Shown one piece after another: positions 20,765 through 29,388 of a stretch of 64,000 nt of DNA (its first letter is position 1; each line of letters opens with the position of its first letter). The translations under genes were made by a program, and so were the position numbers. The DNA comes from Cohnella sp. CFH 77786 (GTDB lineage Bacteria > Bacillota > Bacilli > Paenibacillales > Paenibacillaceae), in contig NZ_WJIB01000004.1 in NCBI RefSeq assembly GCF_019400745.1, forward strand, positions 124,001 through 188,000. Reading direction: 5' to 3'. The notes below the pieces were generated by a model, which ran no database searches, was not told the origin of the DNA, and saw only the letters and a list, made by a program, of their open reading frames with translations.

Positions 20765-21457
20765 CTTTAAGCCGTTCTCACAGGCTTAAACCTCGCCATA
20801 CGCCCCTCACCAGACACTTTAAGCCGTTCTCGCAGTCTAAACCTCGCCATACGCCCCTCACCAGACACTTTAAGCCGTTCTCGCAGTCTTAAACCTCGCC
20901 ATACGCCCCTCACCCGACACTTTAAGCCGGTCTCGCAGTCTTAAATCTCGCCATACACTCCTCACCCGACACTTTAAGCCGGTCTCGCAGTCTTAAATCT
21001 CGCCATAAGGGTACCGTCAAGAAGTCTGTGTAGTAGGATTATCCATCGGCGGAGATAAGCTCGCCCGACGAGCTTAACAGTACCCTGCACGCTGCCGCGC
21101 GGCGGAGATAAGCTTGCCCAGCGAGCTTAACTGCATGCATACACTCCTCACCAGACACTTTAAGCCGGTCTCGCAGGCTTTAACCTCGCCATACGCCCCT
21201 CACCAGACACTTTAAGCCGTTCTCGCAGTCTAAACCTCGCCATACGCCCCTCACCAGACACTTTAAGCCGTTCTCGCAGGCTTAAACCTCGCCATACGCC
21301 CCTCACCAGACACTTTAAGCCGTTCTCGCAGGCTTAAACCTCGCCATACGCCCCTCACCAGACACTTTAAGCCGTTCTCGCAGGCTTAAACCTCGCCATC
21401 GCCCCTCACCCGGCGCTTTAAGCCGTTCTCGCAGGCTTAAACCTCGCCGAGGGATCC
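20765..21457. repeat. Tandem array of 52-bp hairpin units (5 + 6 copies) between prmC and spoIIR
   Basis: Units begin at 20765, 20817, 20868, 20920, 20972, then 21158, 21210, 21261, 21313, 21365 and 21416, a 51-52 bp period. Each contains the hairpin TTTAAGCC-N9-GGCTTAAA, sometimes with one arm mutated, followed by CCTCGCCATACGCCCCTCACC. The array is split by a different 134-bp segment at 21009-21142. No frame is coding. With its flanks it fills the whole 1-kb gap. Confidence 0.92.
21009..21142. repeat. Foreign segment splitting the 52-bp array, with two GATAAGCT...AGCTTAAC hairpins
   Basis: This segment interrupts the array and carries two copies of GGCGGAGATAAGCT(C/T)GCC followed by CGAGCTTAAC. 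Read on the minus strand it gives GTTAAGCTCGTCGGGCGAGC then TTATC, which closely resembles the unit of the 29.4-30.1 kb array (GTTAAGCTTGCGGGACAGGC then TTATC). It is therefore probably an insertion of a unit from that family. Confidence 0.65.
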
Positions 21458-21554
21458 CTTCTAATACCGGTTTAACGAAACTCCTTCCGTTATTTCAGCG
21501 AAATCGCGATCCTTCGAGGGAATAGAGGAACCTCCGTTCCGTTATTGATGCGAA

Positions 21555-22760
21555 TCACCGTACCGCGATTACGTGCCGTTGAATCCCGGCGTAATCGACG
21601 ACGAAGCGGATGTCCGTCCAATCCGCCGCGGCGCGCAGCAACGCCGCCACTTCTTCGGCTTGTCCGGCGCCAACCTCCCACGCAACCAAACGGGGCAGCC
21701 GCGGCAGCATGCTCAACTGTTCCGCCATGCGGCGGTATGGCTCCAATCCGTCATCGCCGCCGTCCAGCGCGAGATGGGGCTCATGCTCCCGCACTTCCCG
21801 CTGCAAGCCTGGCAGGTCGCGAGATGGAATGTACGGGGGATTGGACACGAGAATGTCGATCGGCGGCCCCTGAACGAAGGGGATAAGCAGGTCACCAAGC
21901 ACGAAGGAGATACGGCTCATAACGCCGTGCAATGCCGAGTTGTCCCGTGCCATCGCGATCGCGTCTGCGGACAAATCGCTGGCCGTCACCCTCCACCCCG
22001 GTCGTTCGGCCGCCAGCGTCACCGCCAACGCGCCGCTGCCGGTTCCGACGTCCAGCACGTGCGGAAGCCCCGGTGCCGCGCCAGCGCCTCCGGCTGCAAC
22101 AACATTCGCCGCTGCCATTCCTCTATCTCCCTTGTCAACGTTCCGGCTCTCACCGGCCCGCTCTCCATCTCCCGCCGCTGCATTCCGGCTCTCACCGGCC
22201 CGCTCTCCATCTCCCGCCGCTGCATGCAGGCTCTCACCTGCCCGCTCTCCATCTCCCGCCGCTGCATGCAGGCTCTCACCTGCCCGCTCTCCATTTTCCG
22301 CCGCCGCATGCAGGCTCTCACCTGCCCGCTCACCATTTCCCGCCGCTGCAGGCAGGCTCGTACCTGCCTGCCTACCCTCGGCCGGCGGCCATAGCCGGTC
22401 GGCCTCCGCCAGCACGGCTTCCGCGAGCAGCTCCGTCTCGGGCCGGGGAATGAGCACCGCGGGGCTCACCTCGAAGCGCCGCCCGTAAAAATATTGCTCC
22501 CCCGTCAAATACTGCACCGGTTCCCCCGACGCCCGCCGCCGCAGGAACGCTTCCCAAGCCTCGTCCAATTGCGCGTCCTCCGGCCAAGGCTCCCGCCAGT
22601 CCCGGAGCAGCTCGGCCTTGCTCTTCCCGAGCAAATGCAAAAGAAGAAGCTCCGCATCCGCGGCCGCTTCTTCGATCCCCGCTCTCTCCAACCTGTCCGC
22701 GCCGAGGCGCCAAACTTCCCGCAGCGTCTGCCCGCCGCGAACTCCCTCAACTCCGCCCAA
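21555..22760 (-). CDS. prmC: Peptide chain release factor N5-glutamine methyltransferase, with repeat insertion
   Basis: PrmC (HemK) methylates the glutamine of the GGQ motif of RF1, encoded just upstream, and of RF2. The N-terminal helical domain (residues 1-100) is followed by AVLIPRPETELLAEA, the SAM motif HVLDVGTGSGALAVTLA (near 234-250) and the catalytic NPPY at 307-310. At 401 residues it is more than 100 longer than usual. The excess lies between residues 128 and 230, where about five and a half 14-residue repeats (GERAGESLHAAAGD) are inserted just before the SAM motif. The core motifs are intact, so the enzyme is probably active. Confidence 0.93.
   Translation of the reverse strand: MGGVEGVRGGQTLREVWRLGADRLERAGIEEAAADAELLLLHLLGKSKAELLRDWREPWPEDAQLDEAWEAFLRRRASGEPVQYLTGEQYFYGRRFEVSPAVLIPRPETELLAEAVLAEADRLWPPAEGRQAGTSLPAAAGNGERAGESLHAAAENGERAGESLHAAAGDGERAGESLHAAAGDGERAGESRNAAAGDGERAGESRNVDKGDRGMAAANVVAAGGAGAAPGLPHVLDVGTGSGALAVTLAAERPGWRVTASDLSADAIAMARDNSALHGVMSRISFVLGDLLIPFVQGPPIDILVSNPPYIPSRDLPGLQREVREHEPHLALDGGDDGLEPYRRMAEQLSMLPRLPRLVAWEVGAGQAEEVAALLRAAADWTDIRFVVDYAGIQRHVIAVR
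22135..22357. repeat. 42-bp in-frame tandem repeat inside prmC
   Basis: CTCTCAC landmarks occur at 22147, 22189, 22231, 22273 and 22315, an exact 42-bp period that keeps the frame. Each unit contains the inverted repeat GCAGG/CCTGC (or CCGG/CCGG) around TGAGAG, so the element is palindromic as well as coding. Confidence 0.92.
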
Positions 22761-22779
22761 ACCGGGAGCCTCCTTGCCG

Positions 22780-23853
22780 TCAGCCCATATTTTCGCGTTC
22801 CAGCGCCGCTTGCTGTTCGGCCAGCGTCAGCGTCTGGACGATCTCATCCATATCCCCGCCCAGCACGGCGTCAAGCCGGTGGAGCGTAAGCCCGATGCGG
22901 TGGTCCGTCACCCGGCTCTGCGGGTAATTGTACGTCCGGATGCGCTCGCTCCGGTCGCCGGTGCCGATTTTCTCCCGCCGCTCGCCCGCGTACTTGGCTT
23001 CCTCTTCCTGCATCTTGATGTCCATGATGCGGGCGCGGAGCACCTGAAGGGCTTTGGCTTTGTTGTCGTTCTGCGACTTGCCGTCCTGGCACGTCGCCAC
23101 GATGCCCGTCGGAATGTGGGTCACGCGCACGGCCGATTTGGTCGTGTTGACCGACTGGCCGCCGGCGCCGCTGGAGCAGAACGTATCGACCCGGATGTCC
23201 TTGTCGAGGATTTCGATGTCGACTTCCTCCGCTTCCGGCATGACGACGACCGTGGACGTGGACGTGTGGATCCGCCCGCCCGATTCGGTCTCCGGCACCC
23301 GCTGCACGCGGTGCGCGCCGCTCTCGTACTTCAATTTGCGGTACGCGTCAGGCCCGCTCACTTGGAAAATGATTTCCTTGAACCCGCCGAGATCGCTGGC
23401 GTTCGCCTCCAGCACTTCCGTGCGCCAGCCCTGGCTGTCCGCGTATTTGACGTACATCCGGTACAGGTCGGCCGCGAACAGGTTCGCTTCTTCTCCGCCG
23501 GCGGCGCCGCGGATTTCCACGATGACGTTCTTCCCGTCGTTCGGATCCTTCGGCAGCAGCAGAATGCGGATGCGCTCCTCCAGCCAGGAGCGGCGTTCTT
23601 CCAGCTCGGCGATTTCCAGTTTGACCATTTCCCGCATTTCGTCGTCGAGCTTCTCTTCCAGCATCGCTTTGGCCCCGGCCAATTGGTCGAGCACCGATTT
23701 ATATTCCCGATAGCCCTGATACGCTTCCTCAAGGCCGGATTGTTCCTTGGCATACGATCGAAGCCGCGCGGCGTCGTTCACGACGTCGGGGTCGCACAGC
23801 AGCTCGCTCAATTTCTCGTATCGATCCGCCAACGCTTGCAGACGGTCCAGCAC
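22780..23853 (-). CDS. prfA: Peptide chain release factor 1
   Basis: RF1 terminates translation at UAA and UAG. The 357-residue protein has the charged N-terminal helical domain (1-110), the peptidyl-hydrolase motif [12 protein letters not shown] with GGQ at 231-233, and the RF1-specific [21 protein letters not shown] segment. It is the first gene of prfA-prmC (19-bp gap), the usual pairing of a release factor with its methyltransferase. Confidence 0.97.
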   Translation of the reverse strand: MLDRLQALADRYEKLSELLCDPDVVNDAARLRSYAKEQSGLEEAYQGYREYKSVLDQLAGAKAMLEEKLDDEMREMVKLEIAELEERRSWLEERIRILLLPKDPNDGKNVIVEIRGAAGGEEANLFAADLYRMYVKYADSQGWRTEVLEANASDLGGFKEIIFQVSGPDAYRKLKYESGAHRVQRVPETESGGRIHTSTSTVVVMPEAEEVDIEILDKDIRVDTFCSSGAGGQSVNTTKSAVRVTHIPTGIVATCQDGKSQNDNKAKALQVLRARIMDIKMQEEEAKYAGERREKIGTGDRSERIRTYNYPQSRVTDHRIGLTLHRLDAVLGGDMDEIVQTLTLAEQQAALERENMG

Positions 23854-23911
23854 TTCTCCTCAACCTCCATGAAATGCCCGCCCCGGAGGGACGCGGCAGA
23901 TTGCACCCTCT

Positions 23912-23920
23912 ATTATACCA
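23912..23920 (-). promoter_or_regulatory. Extended -10 box upstream of prfA
   Basis: Minus strand TGGTATAAT, an extended -10, lies about 60 bp before the prfA start. No good -35 is visible. Confidence 0.5.
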
Positions 23921-24112
23921 CATCCCCGCAACCCCTCGCCTTCCGCCATTTGACCCGCCGCTCTCTTCCCCCGTCGATGAAACAGGCCTCTCCGCTCATC
24001 TGCCGGGGCTGCGATACGATCGGGCGAATCCGAAGAGCATGCGTAGAATTATGCTGCATGAATCATTACAATATTCGGTAACGAAAAGAAAACACGGAGG
24101 AGGGTGCAACCG

Positions 24113-24160
24113 ATGGAAGAGTCGCGGCAACCGCACGCCCGTTTTCGGAACGCCTTATGA
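24113..24160 (+). CDS. Fifteen-residue upstream ORF coupled to the WYL regulator
   Basis: A short frame MEESRQPHARFRNAL has a strong GGAGGAGGG ribosome binding site (24096-24104). Its stop codon overlaps the next start as ATGA at 24157-24160. The WYL regulator has no ribosome binding site of its own directly before its ATG, so its translation probably depends on this leader. Confidence 0.6.
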   Translation: MEESRQPHARFRNAL

Positions 24161-25098
24161 AACTCGACCGCCTGCTCGCCATCACGATGCTGCTGCTCAA
24201 TCGCAAGCGGGTCAGCGCCAAGGAGCTGGCCGACCGCTTCGAGGTCTCGCTTCGGACGGTCTACCGCGACGTGGAGACGATCCAAATGGCCGGCATCCCG
24301 GTCGTTTCTTACGCCGGCACGTCCGGCGGGTACGAAATCATGGACCGGTACCGCCTGGACCGGCAGATGCTTTCCTTCGAGGAGCTCAACTCCATTGTCG
24401 TCGCGCTGAGGGGCATCCGGACGACGCTGGACGACCGGGAGATCGAGCCCCTGCTCGACAAGGTCGGCGCGCTGTTGGGCAAATCCGAGCACGAACGGCT
24501 GGACGAATCCTCTGACCGCCTCGCGATCGACATCAACCCCTGGAGCAGAGGCGCGGAGGACAAGGAGAAGCTAACCGGGTTGCGCGAAGCGATCCGGGAC
24601 CGCAAGGTGATCCGTTTCGAATATACGAACGCGGAAGGAGACCGGACGAGCCGTTCCTGCGAGCCGATGAAGCTTGTACTGAAAGGATACGTCTGGTATG
24701 TGTACGGTTATTGCCTGCTTCGGCGCGATTTTCGGATTTTCCGGCTTTCGAGAATCCGGGAGTTGGACATCACGGGGCCCGTGTTCGTCCGAAGGGAAAT
24801 GCCGGCAACCGACAATCTGCTCCGCTGGGACCGCATGATCCATGAATCCGTCCTGGATCTCGTCTTGCAATTCGCTCCGAAAATGAGGGCTCGGGTGGTG
24901 GACGAATTCGAACCCGCTTCGATCGAGGATATGCCGGACGGCTCCGTCCGGGTTCGTTTTTCGCGTCCAGACGGCCCTTGGCTTTACCGTTATCTGCTCG
25001 GATTCGGCACGGACGTAAGGGTGCTTCAGCCGGCGGAAACGGCTCTCAAGCTCCGCGCGGAAGCCGAAAAAATCGTGAAAATGTATTCCGAAAGCTGA
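24157..25098 (+). CDS. YafY-family transcriptional regulator with HTH and WYL domains
   Basis: A 313-residue regulator. The N-terminal helix-turn-helix is residues 1-60 (LLNRKRVSAKELADRFEVSL then RTVYRDVETIQMAGIPVV). The WYL domain occupies about residues 140-230 (YVWYVYGYCLLRRDFRIFRL then SRI), with a C-terminal WCX-like domain after it. WYL domains sense small ligands or nucleic acid. It is followed 90 bp downstream by a DinB gene in the same direction, the usual Paenibacillus pairing, so the DinB protein may be its target or partner. Translation appears coupled to a 15-codon leader. Confidence 0.88.
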   Translation: MKLDRLLAITMLLLNRKRVSAKELADRFEVSLRTVYRDVETIQMAGIPVVSYAGTSGGYEIMDRYRLDRQMLSFEELNSIVVALRGIRTTLDDREIEPLLDKVGALLGKSEHERLDESSDRLAIDINPWSRGAEDKEKLTGLREAIRDRKVIRFEYTNAEGDRTSRSCEPMKLVLKGYVWYVYGYCLLRRDFRIFRLSRIRELDITGPVFVRREMPATDNLLRWDRMIHESVLDLVLQFAPKMRARVVDEFEPASIEDMPDGSVRVRFSRPDGPWLYRYLLGFGTDVRVLQPAETALKLRAEAEKIVKMYSES

Positions 25099-25188
25099 CA
25101 CCCTGTTGTCAGCGGACCTCCCCTATCATGGGGTTGCGGCGAATCGATATCCGTCGCGATAACCAACCCCTGCAAGGAGGAAACGGAA

Positions 25189-25692
25189 ATGTTCAAAACG
25201 ATTGCGGAATTCACGGCCGAATGGGGCCAAGTTACGGAAGGCACCAAACGGTTGTTCGACACGCTGACGGACGACTCCCTCTCCCAGGCCGTCGGTCCTA
25301 ACCGGCGCACGTTGGGCCGGCTGGCCGCCCATATCGTCACGGCTCCTCATGAAATGATGTCCCGAACCGGGCTCTCCTTCGAAACGCCTCTCGCATACGA
25401 TTACATCCCCGAGTCCGGGGCGGAAATCGCGCAAGCCTATCGGGCCATGGAACAAGGCTTGCTGAATGCGCTCCGGAACCAATGGGACGACGCCAAGCTG
25501 GCCGAAGTTTCCGAGATGTACGGGGACGAATGGCCGAACGGGTTCACGCTGCGCGCCGTCATCCATCACGAAATCCATCACCGCGGCCAAATGACCGTGC
25601 TGATGCGCCAAGCCGGCCTTCAGATTCCCGGCATGTACGGCCCCGTGATGGAAGACTGGGAAGAATGGGGCATGAAAGCACCGATCGTGTAA
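25189..25692 (+). CDS. DinB family protein
   Basis: A 167-residue four-helix bundle of the DinB/YfiT family. The likely metal-binding histidines lie in AAHIVTAPHEM (about residues 46-54) and in HHEIHHRGQMTVLMR (about 125-139), the HxxxH pattern of the family. AAGGAGG precedes the ATG. Members include bacillithiol-transferases and damage-inducible proteins. The specific reaction cannot be deduced here. It converges with the histidine kinase gene 16 bp away. Confidence 0.88.
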   Translation: MFKTIAEFTAEWGQVTEGTKRLFDTLTDDSLSQAVGPNRRTLGRLAAHIVTAPHEMMSRTGLSFETPLAYDYIPESGAEIAQAYRAMEQGLLNALRNQWDDAKLAEVSEMYGDEWPNGFTLRAVIHHEIHHRGQMTVLMRQAGLQIPGMYGPVMEDWEEWGMKAPIV

Positions 25693-25708
25693 TGCGCCGC
25701 CGTCACCG

Positions 25709-26788
25709 CTAGCTGCCGGCTTCCTCAGCCGGCAGTTCGAAGCCGAAGACGTACCGGCCCGACTCGTGGGTAAACCGGATGGCTCCGCCGTGCAGCTCGA
25801 CGATGCTCCGGGCGATGGACAGACCGAGCCCGGAACCGGAGGGAAAGACGCTGCTCGTTCTTGCATCGTCCGCCTTGTAGAAACGTTCGAACAGCTTGCT
25901 CTCCTGCTCCTTCGTGATCGGCCGGCCTTCGTTCTCGACCGTGATCCGGGCCCTGCCGCGGTCCGCCGCAAGCCTCATCCGCACCGTTCCGGGCTTGACG
26001 GAGAATTTCAGGGCGTTCGCGAGCAGGTTGTCGACCGCCCTCCGTATTTTCGCCGGATCCATGGAGACGAACAGGGGCTGCGCCTCGACGGACGCTTCCA
26101 GCCGGATTCCGTTCTCCTCCGCGATCGGTTCGTATTCCACCCGGATTTGGTGGATCAGCTCCCGGAAGTCGACCGTTTGAAGCCGAAGCGAGTCCTCTTG
26201 GGTCGTGAGGCGGGTGTATTCGAACAGATCGTCGATGAGCTTCTTGAGCTGAGAAGCCTTGTTCCAGGCGTTGCCGACGAAGCGGTCATACTCGGAATCG
26301 TCCCGGTAATCCCGCTCTTTGAGCAAATCCAGATACCCGATCAAACTCGTCAAGGGCGTCCTCAAATCGTGGGAGACGCCCGTGATGAGCTCCATTTTCG
26401 ATTTCTCGATCTCCCGTTCCTTTTCGATCAGGCGCTGCAGCTTGGCAGCCATCCCGTTGACGTTTTCCGCGACCTTGCCCAATTCGTCCTGCCTGGCCGA
26501 ATCGACGCGATAATGCAAATTCCCGTTTGCGATGACCGCAAGTCCTTCGCCCAACTTCCGCAAATCCCTCACGAAGCGGCGGGTCAAAAAGTAAAAGGCC
26601 AAGAGGAACGCGGTCACGTATACGAGCACCGACAGCGGAGCGGCAATTTGCAACGGGATCCTCTTATACTCCAGCGGAACGGCAAAGGACGCCGCCAGTC
26701 CGGCCAAGTTGCCTCCGACGAATGCCCAGATCATCCGCGCTCGGATGCTGGATCTTCCGGATATCCGGGCGAGCACGTTATTTTTCAA
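25709..26788 (-). CDS. Sensor histidine kinase with short extracytoplasmic loop
   Basis: A 359-residue kinase with two N-terminal membrane helices (about 20-40 and 47-70) and only a few residues outside, which suggests sensing within the membrane. A HAMP linker follows. The phospho-acceptor histidine is in ELITGVSHDLRTPLTSLIGYL. The ATPase domain shows the N box DNLLANALKFS and the G boxes SGSGLGLSIARSIVELHGG. It overlaps the preceding response-regulator gene by 11 bases. A hairpin over its stop codon (25711-25737) separates it from the convergent DinB gene. Confidence 0.93.
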   Translation of the reverse strand: MKNNVLARISGRSSIRARMIWAFVGGNLAGLAASFAVPLEYKRIPLQIAAPLSVLVYVTAFLLAFYFLTRRFVRDLRKLGEGLAVIANGNLHYRVDSARQDELGKVAENVNGMAAKLQRLIEKEREIEKSKMELITGVSHDLRTPLTSLIGYLDLLKERDYRDDSEYDRFVGNAWNKASQLKKLIDDLFEYTRLTTQEDSLRLQTVDFRELIHQIRVEYEPIAEENGIRLEASVEAQPLFVSMDPAKIRRAVDNLLANALKFSVKPGTVRMRLAADRGRARITVENEGRPITKEQESKLFERFYKADDARTSSVFPSGSGLGLSIARSIVELHGGAIRFTHESGRYVFGFELPAEEAGS

Positions 26789-27467
26789 TTTTATACCCCA
26801 CTCCCCACACCGTCTTGATGTAACGCGGCTCGCGGGGGTTGATCTCGATTTTCTCCCGGAGGTTGCGGATGTGGACCATGACGGTGTTGTCGGAATAACC
26901 GGCGGGTTCCTTCCACGCCTTCTCGTAAATTTGATCCGCGTGAAACACCTGCCCCGGGTGGCTGGCGAGCAGCTCGAGAATCGCGAATTCCAGCGGCGTC
27001 ACGGCCACTTCTTCCCCTCGGACCGTCACGGAATGCTTCGCCCTGTCGACCGTCAAATCCTGAACGGCCAATACGGCCCCGTCATCGTGCCGGGCGTGGA
27101 AGCTTTGGCGGCGCAGCTGCGCCTTGACTCGGGCCATGAGCTCGAGCGGGCTGAACGGTTTGGCCACGTAATCGTCCGCGCCCGTGGAGAGGCCGTTGAT
27201 CTTGTCGATGTCTTCTTGTTTGGCGGACAGGAAAATAATCGGCACAAGCGCCTGCTCCCGGATTTTCATGCAAGCCCGAATCCCGTCCATCTCGGGCATC
27301 ATCACGTCGAGAACGACGAGGTCGACCTTCTTCTCCCGCACGATCTCCACCGCTTGAGCCCCATTCTCCGCCTCCAGGACCTCGAATCCCTCGTTGCGCA
27401 AATACACATGGACGACATCCCGGATTTCCGGATCGTCATCCGCCACCAGAACGGTCGCTTTGCCCAT
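26778..27467 (-). CDS. OmpR-family response regulator
   Basis: A 229-residue regulator starting at ATG 27467, supported by GGGAG six to seven bases upstream. The receiver domain has the acidic pair DDD at 10-12, the phosphorylated Asp54 in LVVLDVMMPEMDG, and a Lys in YVAKPFSP. The C-terminal winged helix ends with VHIRNLREKIEINPREPRYI then KTVWGVGYKIEK. It forms a two-component system with the overlapping kinase gene. The two upstream genes (PAP2 and phospholipid methyltransferase) are close enough to be one operon, so membrane-lipid state is a plausible signal or output. Confidence 0.93.
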   Translation of the reverse strand: MGKATVLVADDDPEIRDVVHVYLRNEGFEVLEAENGAQAVEIVREKKVDLVVLDVMMPEMDGIRACMKIREQALVPIIFLSAKQEDIDKINGLSTGADDYVAKPFSPLELMARVKAQLRRQSFHARHDDGAVLAVQDLTVDRAKHSVTVRGEEVAVTPLEFAILELLASHPGQVFHADQIYEKAWKEPAGYSDNTVMVHIRNLREKIEINPREPRYIKTVWGVGYKIEK

Positions 27468-27510
27468 CGGTCTCCCTCTCTTCCCGAGTTTTCGGCCACG
27501 GTTGAATCCA

Positions 27511-28068
27511 TTATATCTTCCGGCGGCAGACGTAAACAAAAGCCGGGGGCAAATTCCAGGGAACGAACCGGATCCGCTCGACCCGGAACGAATTGGAAAG
27601 CCGCTTCTTCATCTGCAGGGAGTACTGGAATGCGACGAAATAACCGCCCGGCTTGAGCGCCCCTTCGATTTGCCCCAACAGACGCTCCCTTAATTCCGGA
27701 GAAAAGTTGAAAAACGGAAGCCCGCTGAAAATGCAGTCCATCTGTCCCGCGCCCGAACCTGCCAACTCTTCCAGCATATCGGCCGCGTCGGAGTAGCAGC
27801 GGAAGCCGGGGTAAGCCCGCGTCAAGCTCTCCCTCATGGCCGCATCCTTCTCGAACAAATGCATTGCCGTGCCGGGGAGCGCGCTGCGTGCCAAGTGACG
27901 GGTGATCGCCCCGGTTCCCGCCCCCAGCTCCGCCGCCGCGGTCACGGCCGCCCACGGAACGGAGTCCGCCATCGCTCGCCCCAGGAATCCCGAGCTGGGC
28001 ATCACGCTTCCCACTTGCTTGGGCTGTCGGACAAATTTGCGGAGGAAGAGAAAGCTTTCCCTACTCAT
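27511..28068 (-). CDS. Phospholipid N-methyltransferase-like SAM-dependent methyltransferase
   Basis: A 185-residue class I methyltransferase. The SAM motif is AAELGAGTGAITRHLA (residues 44-59), followed by FEKDAAMRESL and the post-I motif MDCIFSGLPFFNFSP. The opening FLRKFVRQPKQVGSVMPSSG is characteristic of the COG3963 group that includes PmtA-type enzymes. PmtA enzymes methylate phosphatidylethanolamine; the true acceptor here is unknown. Its start overlaps the PAP2 stop (ATGAGTAG), indicating translational coupling. Confidence 0.82.
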   Translation of the reverse strand: MSRESFLFLRKFVRQPKQVGSVMPSSGFLGRAMADSVPWAAVTAAAELGAGTGAITRHLARSALPGTAMHLFEKDAAMRESLTRAYPGFRCYSDAADMLEELAGSGAGQMDCIFSGLPFFNFSPELRERLLGQIEGALKPGGYFVAFQYSLQMKKRLSNSFRVERIRFVPWNLPPAFVYVCRRKI

Positions 28069-28708
28069 GGTCCGTATACCTCAGCTTCCGTAGAGAATCG
28101 GGCAACATCCGGCTTCTGGGGCCCGCGAGTAGCCATGCCGCAAGCCGGAACATCACTTCGGCGAACAAGATGCCGGCGGCAACGTCCGCGATGACATGCT
28201 GCTTGATGAACAGCGTCGAAGCGATGATGCAAACGGCGGTCGTCAGGACGGCCATTCTGAACCGCGGCCTGAGCACGATCGAACCTTTGATCATCAGGCA
28301 GCTGGTCATCACGTGAATGCTCGGAAAACAGTTGTACGGTTGATCGGATCGATATACCAGCGCCGCCAACCGGTGCAGCAAGCCGTCGGACGTGATGTCC
28401 GGGCGCGGGACCGTCGTTTGGAATAAGAAGTATACCGCGTAACAAGCCAGCAGGCCCATGCAGATCGCGAGAAGCGTTCTGACGTAGGCGAGATAGCTTT
28501 GCCGGAAAATCGCGACCAGCGTTACCGCAAGGAACGGATACCACAAGAGATAGGGGATCGCGAACACGGGCAGGAACGGGGTCCGTTCGTCCAGCGGCGT
28601 CACCAGGGAGTGCACTTGATATCCCGAATGGTTCAGCCAAACGTATATGTTGCTCAAGAGCGGGATGGCCAGCATCCACAACAACGGGGCGTTGTTTTTT
28701 CCGATCAT
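28061..28708 (-). CDS. PAP2-superfamily membrane phosphatase/phosphotransferase
   Basis: A 215-residue protein with six membrane helices. I choose ATG 28708 (MIGKNNAPLLWM) because GAGGTGGAG precedes it. The three PAP2 motifs are present in degenerate form: TTVPRPDITSDG, FPSIHVMTSCLM with the catalytic histidine, and KQHVIADVAAGILFAE. This spacing is close to the inositol-phosphotransferase/Aur1-like branch. It probably acts on lipid phosphates at the outer membrane face. It is the first gene of the PAP2-methyltransferase-regulator-kinase cluster. Confidence 0.85.
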   Translation of the reverse strand: MIGKNNAPLLWMLAIPLLSNIYVWLNHSGYQVHSLVTPLDERTPFLPVFAIPYLLWYPFLAVTLVAIFRQSYLAYVRTLLAICMGLLACYAVYFLFQTTVPRPDITSDGLLHRLAALVYRSDQPYNCFPSIHVMTSCLMIKGSIVLRPRFRMAVLTTAVCIIASTLFIKQHVIADVAAGILFAEVMFRLAAWLLAGPRSRMLPDSLRKLRYTDHE

Positions 28709-28824
28709 TTTTTTCTCCACCTCTATCGGATTCATGTTCGAATCCATCTTAGGGGAGAAGAATAAGGAATCCCGCGGGAACTTTCTGAAGAATAAATAAA
28801 GAAACGATAAAAACGGATCAAATG

Positions 28825-28869
28825 AAAAAGACTGCCCTCCTGGTCTTAAAGAGACCTTTGAATGGCAGC
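28825..28869 (-). terminator. Terminator overlapping the end of the frameshifted gene
   Basis: Minus strand: CTGCC...GGCAG outer stem with inner GGTCT/AGACC hairpin, followed by TCTTTTTCATTTG. Confidence 0.65.
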
Positions 28870-29258
28870 CTGGCATGATAGCGAGTATTCGCTTGCGGCA
28901 GTATCGTCCAGCAGAATCGGATCGATCGAAACCTGCGGCGGGATGCTCTTGGTGACGGCAGGTCCGTAATAGGCCCGGATCTTCGTTCCTTTCAACAAAT
29001 CGGCCCACTTGAGCGGTTCGCCTTGCGCGGACACGACCGCCGATTCTTTGCCCGCGTTCAGAACGAGGCCAGGCTTGTAGACGTCTGCTCCTACGTTCCC
29101 GAACGAGAGCCGCGTCCCCTCCTCGGAGATTTGGATATCTCCCAGTGCATCCTCGCGGATCAGGCGCTGGGCGCGGATGACGATTTTGTTGGGAGACGCT
29201 TGAGGAGGAAAGCTGAGCGCGACGGCAGCGCGATCGTTTTAGTTTTGGTGCGTTGCAT
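28846..29258 (-). pseudogene. Small secreted-type protein gene, frameshifted near its 5' end
   Basis: ATG 29258 has AAGGGG nine bases upstream and begins MQRTKTKTIALPSRS, a start expected of a signal peptide, but stops after 32 codons. A second frame, open from about 29235 to 28846, continues a well-composed domain: AVALSFPPQASPNKIVIRAQ, later GLVLNAGKESAVVSAQGEPL and KIRAYYGPAVTKSIPPQ. Joining the two needs one frameshift near 29210. The domain resembles the beta-rich tail found in secreted Paenibacillus proteins, but I cannot name it. The intact alternative is a short protein from GTG 29034. Confidence 0.55.
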
Positions 29259-29388
29259 GATTCTTTTCCCCTTTCCCTGTGGCTGAATCCGCCAGTCGGT
29301 CATTCCTCCTGACGAAGCTGCCGCCGGCAAGGTTGCGGAATGAGCTGCGGCTCAACAGACCGATGCAAAAGGGAGCGGCGGGAGTTAT

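Noticed and set aside
20765..21457. CRISPR array
   Set aside because: The regular 52-bp array has no unique spacers: whole units repeat. No cas genes are present. The same holds for the other arrays.
25711..25737. Hairpin CTGCCGGCT/AGCCGGCAG over the histidine kinase stop as a terminator
   Set aside because: No T-run on either strand follows the stem, so intrinsic termination is not supported.
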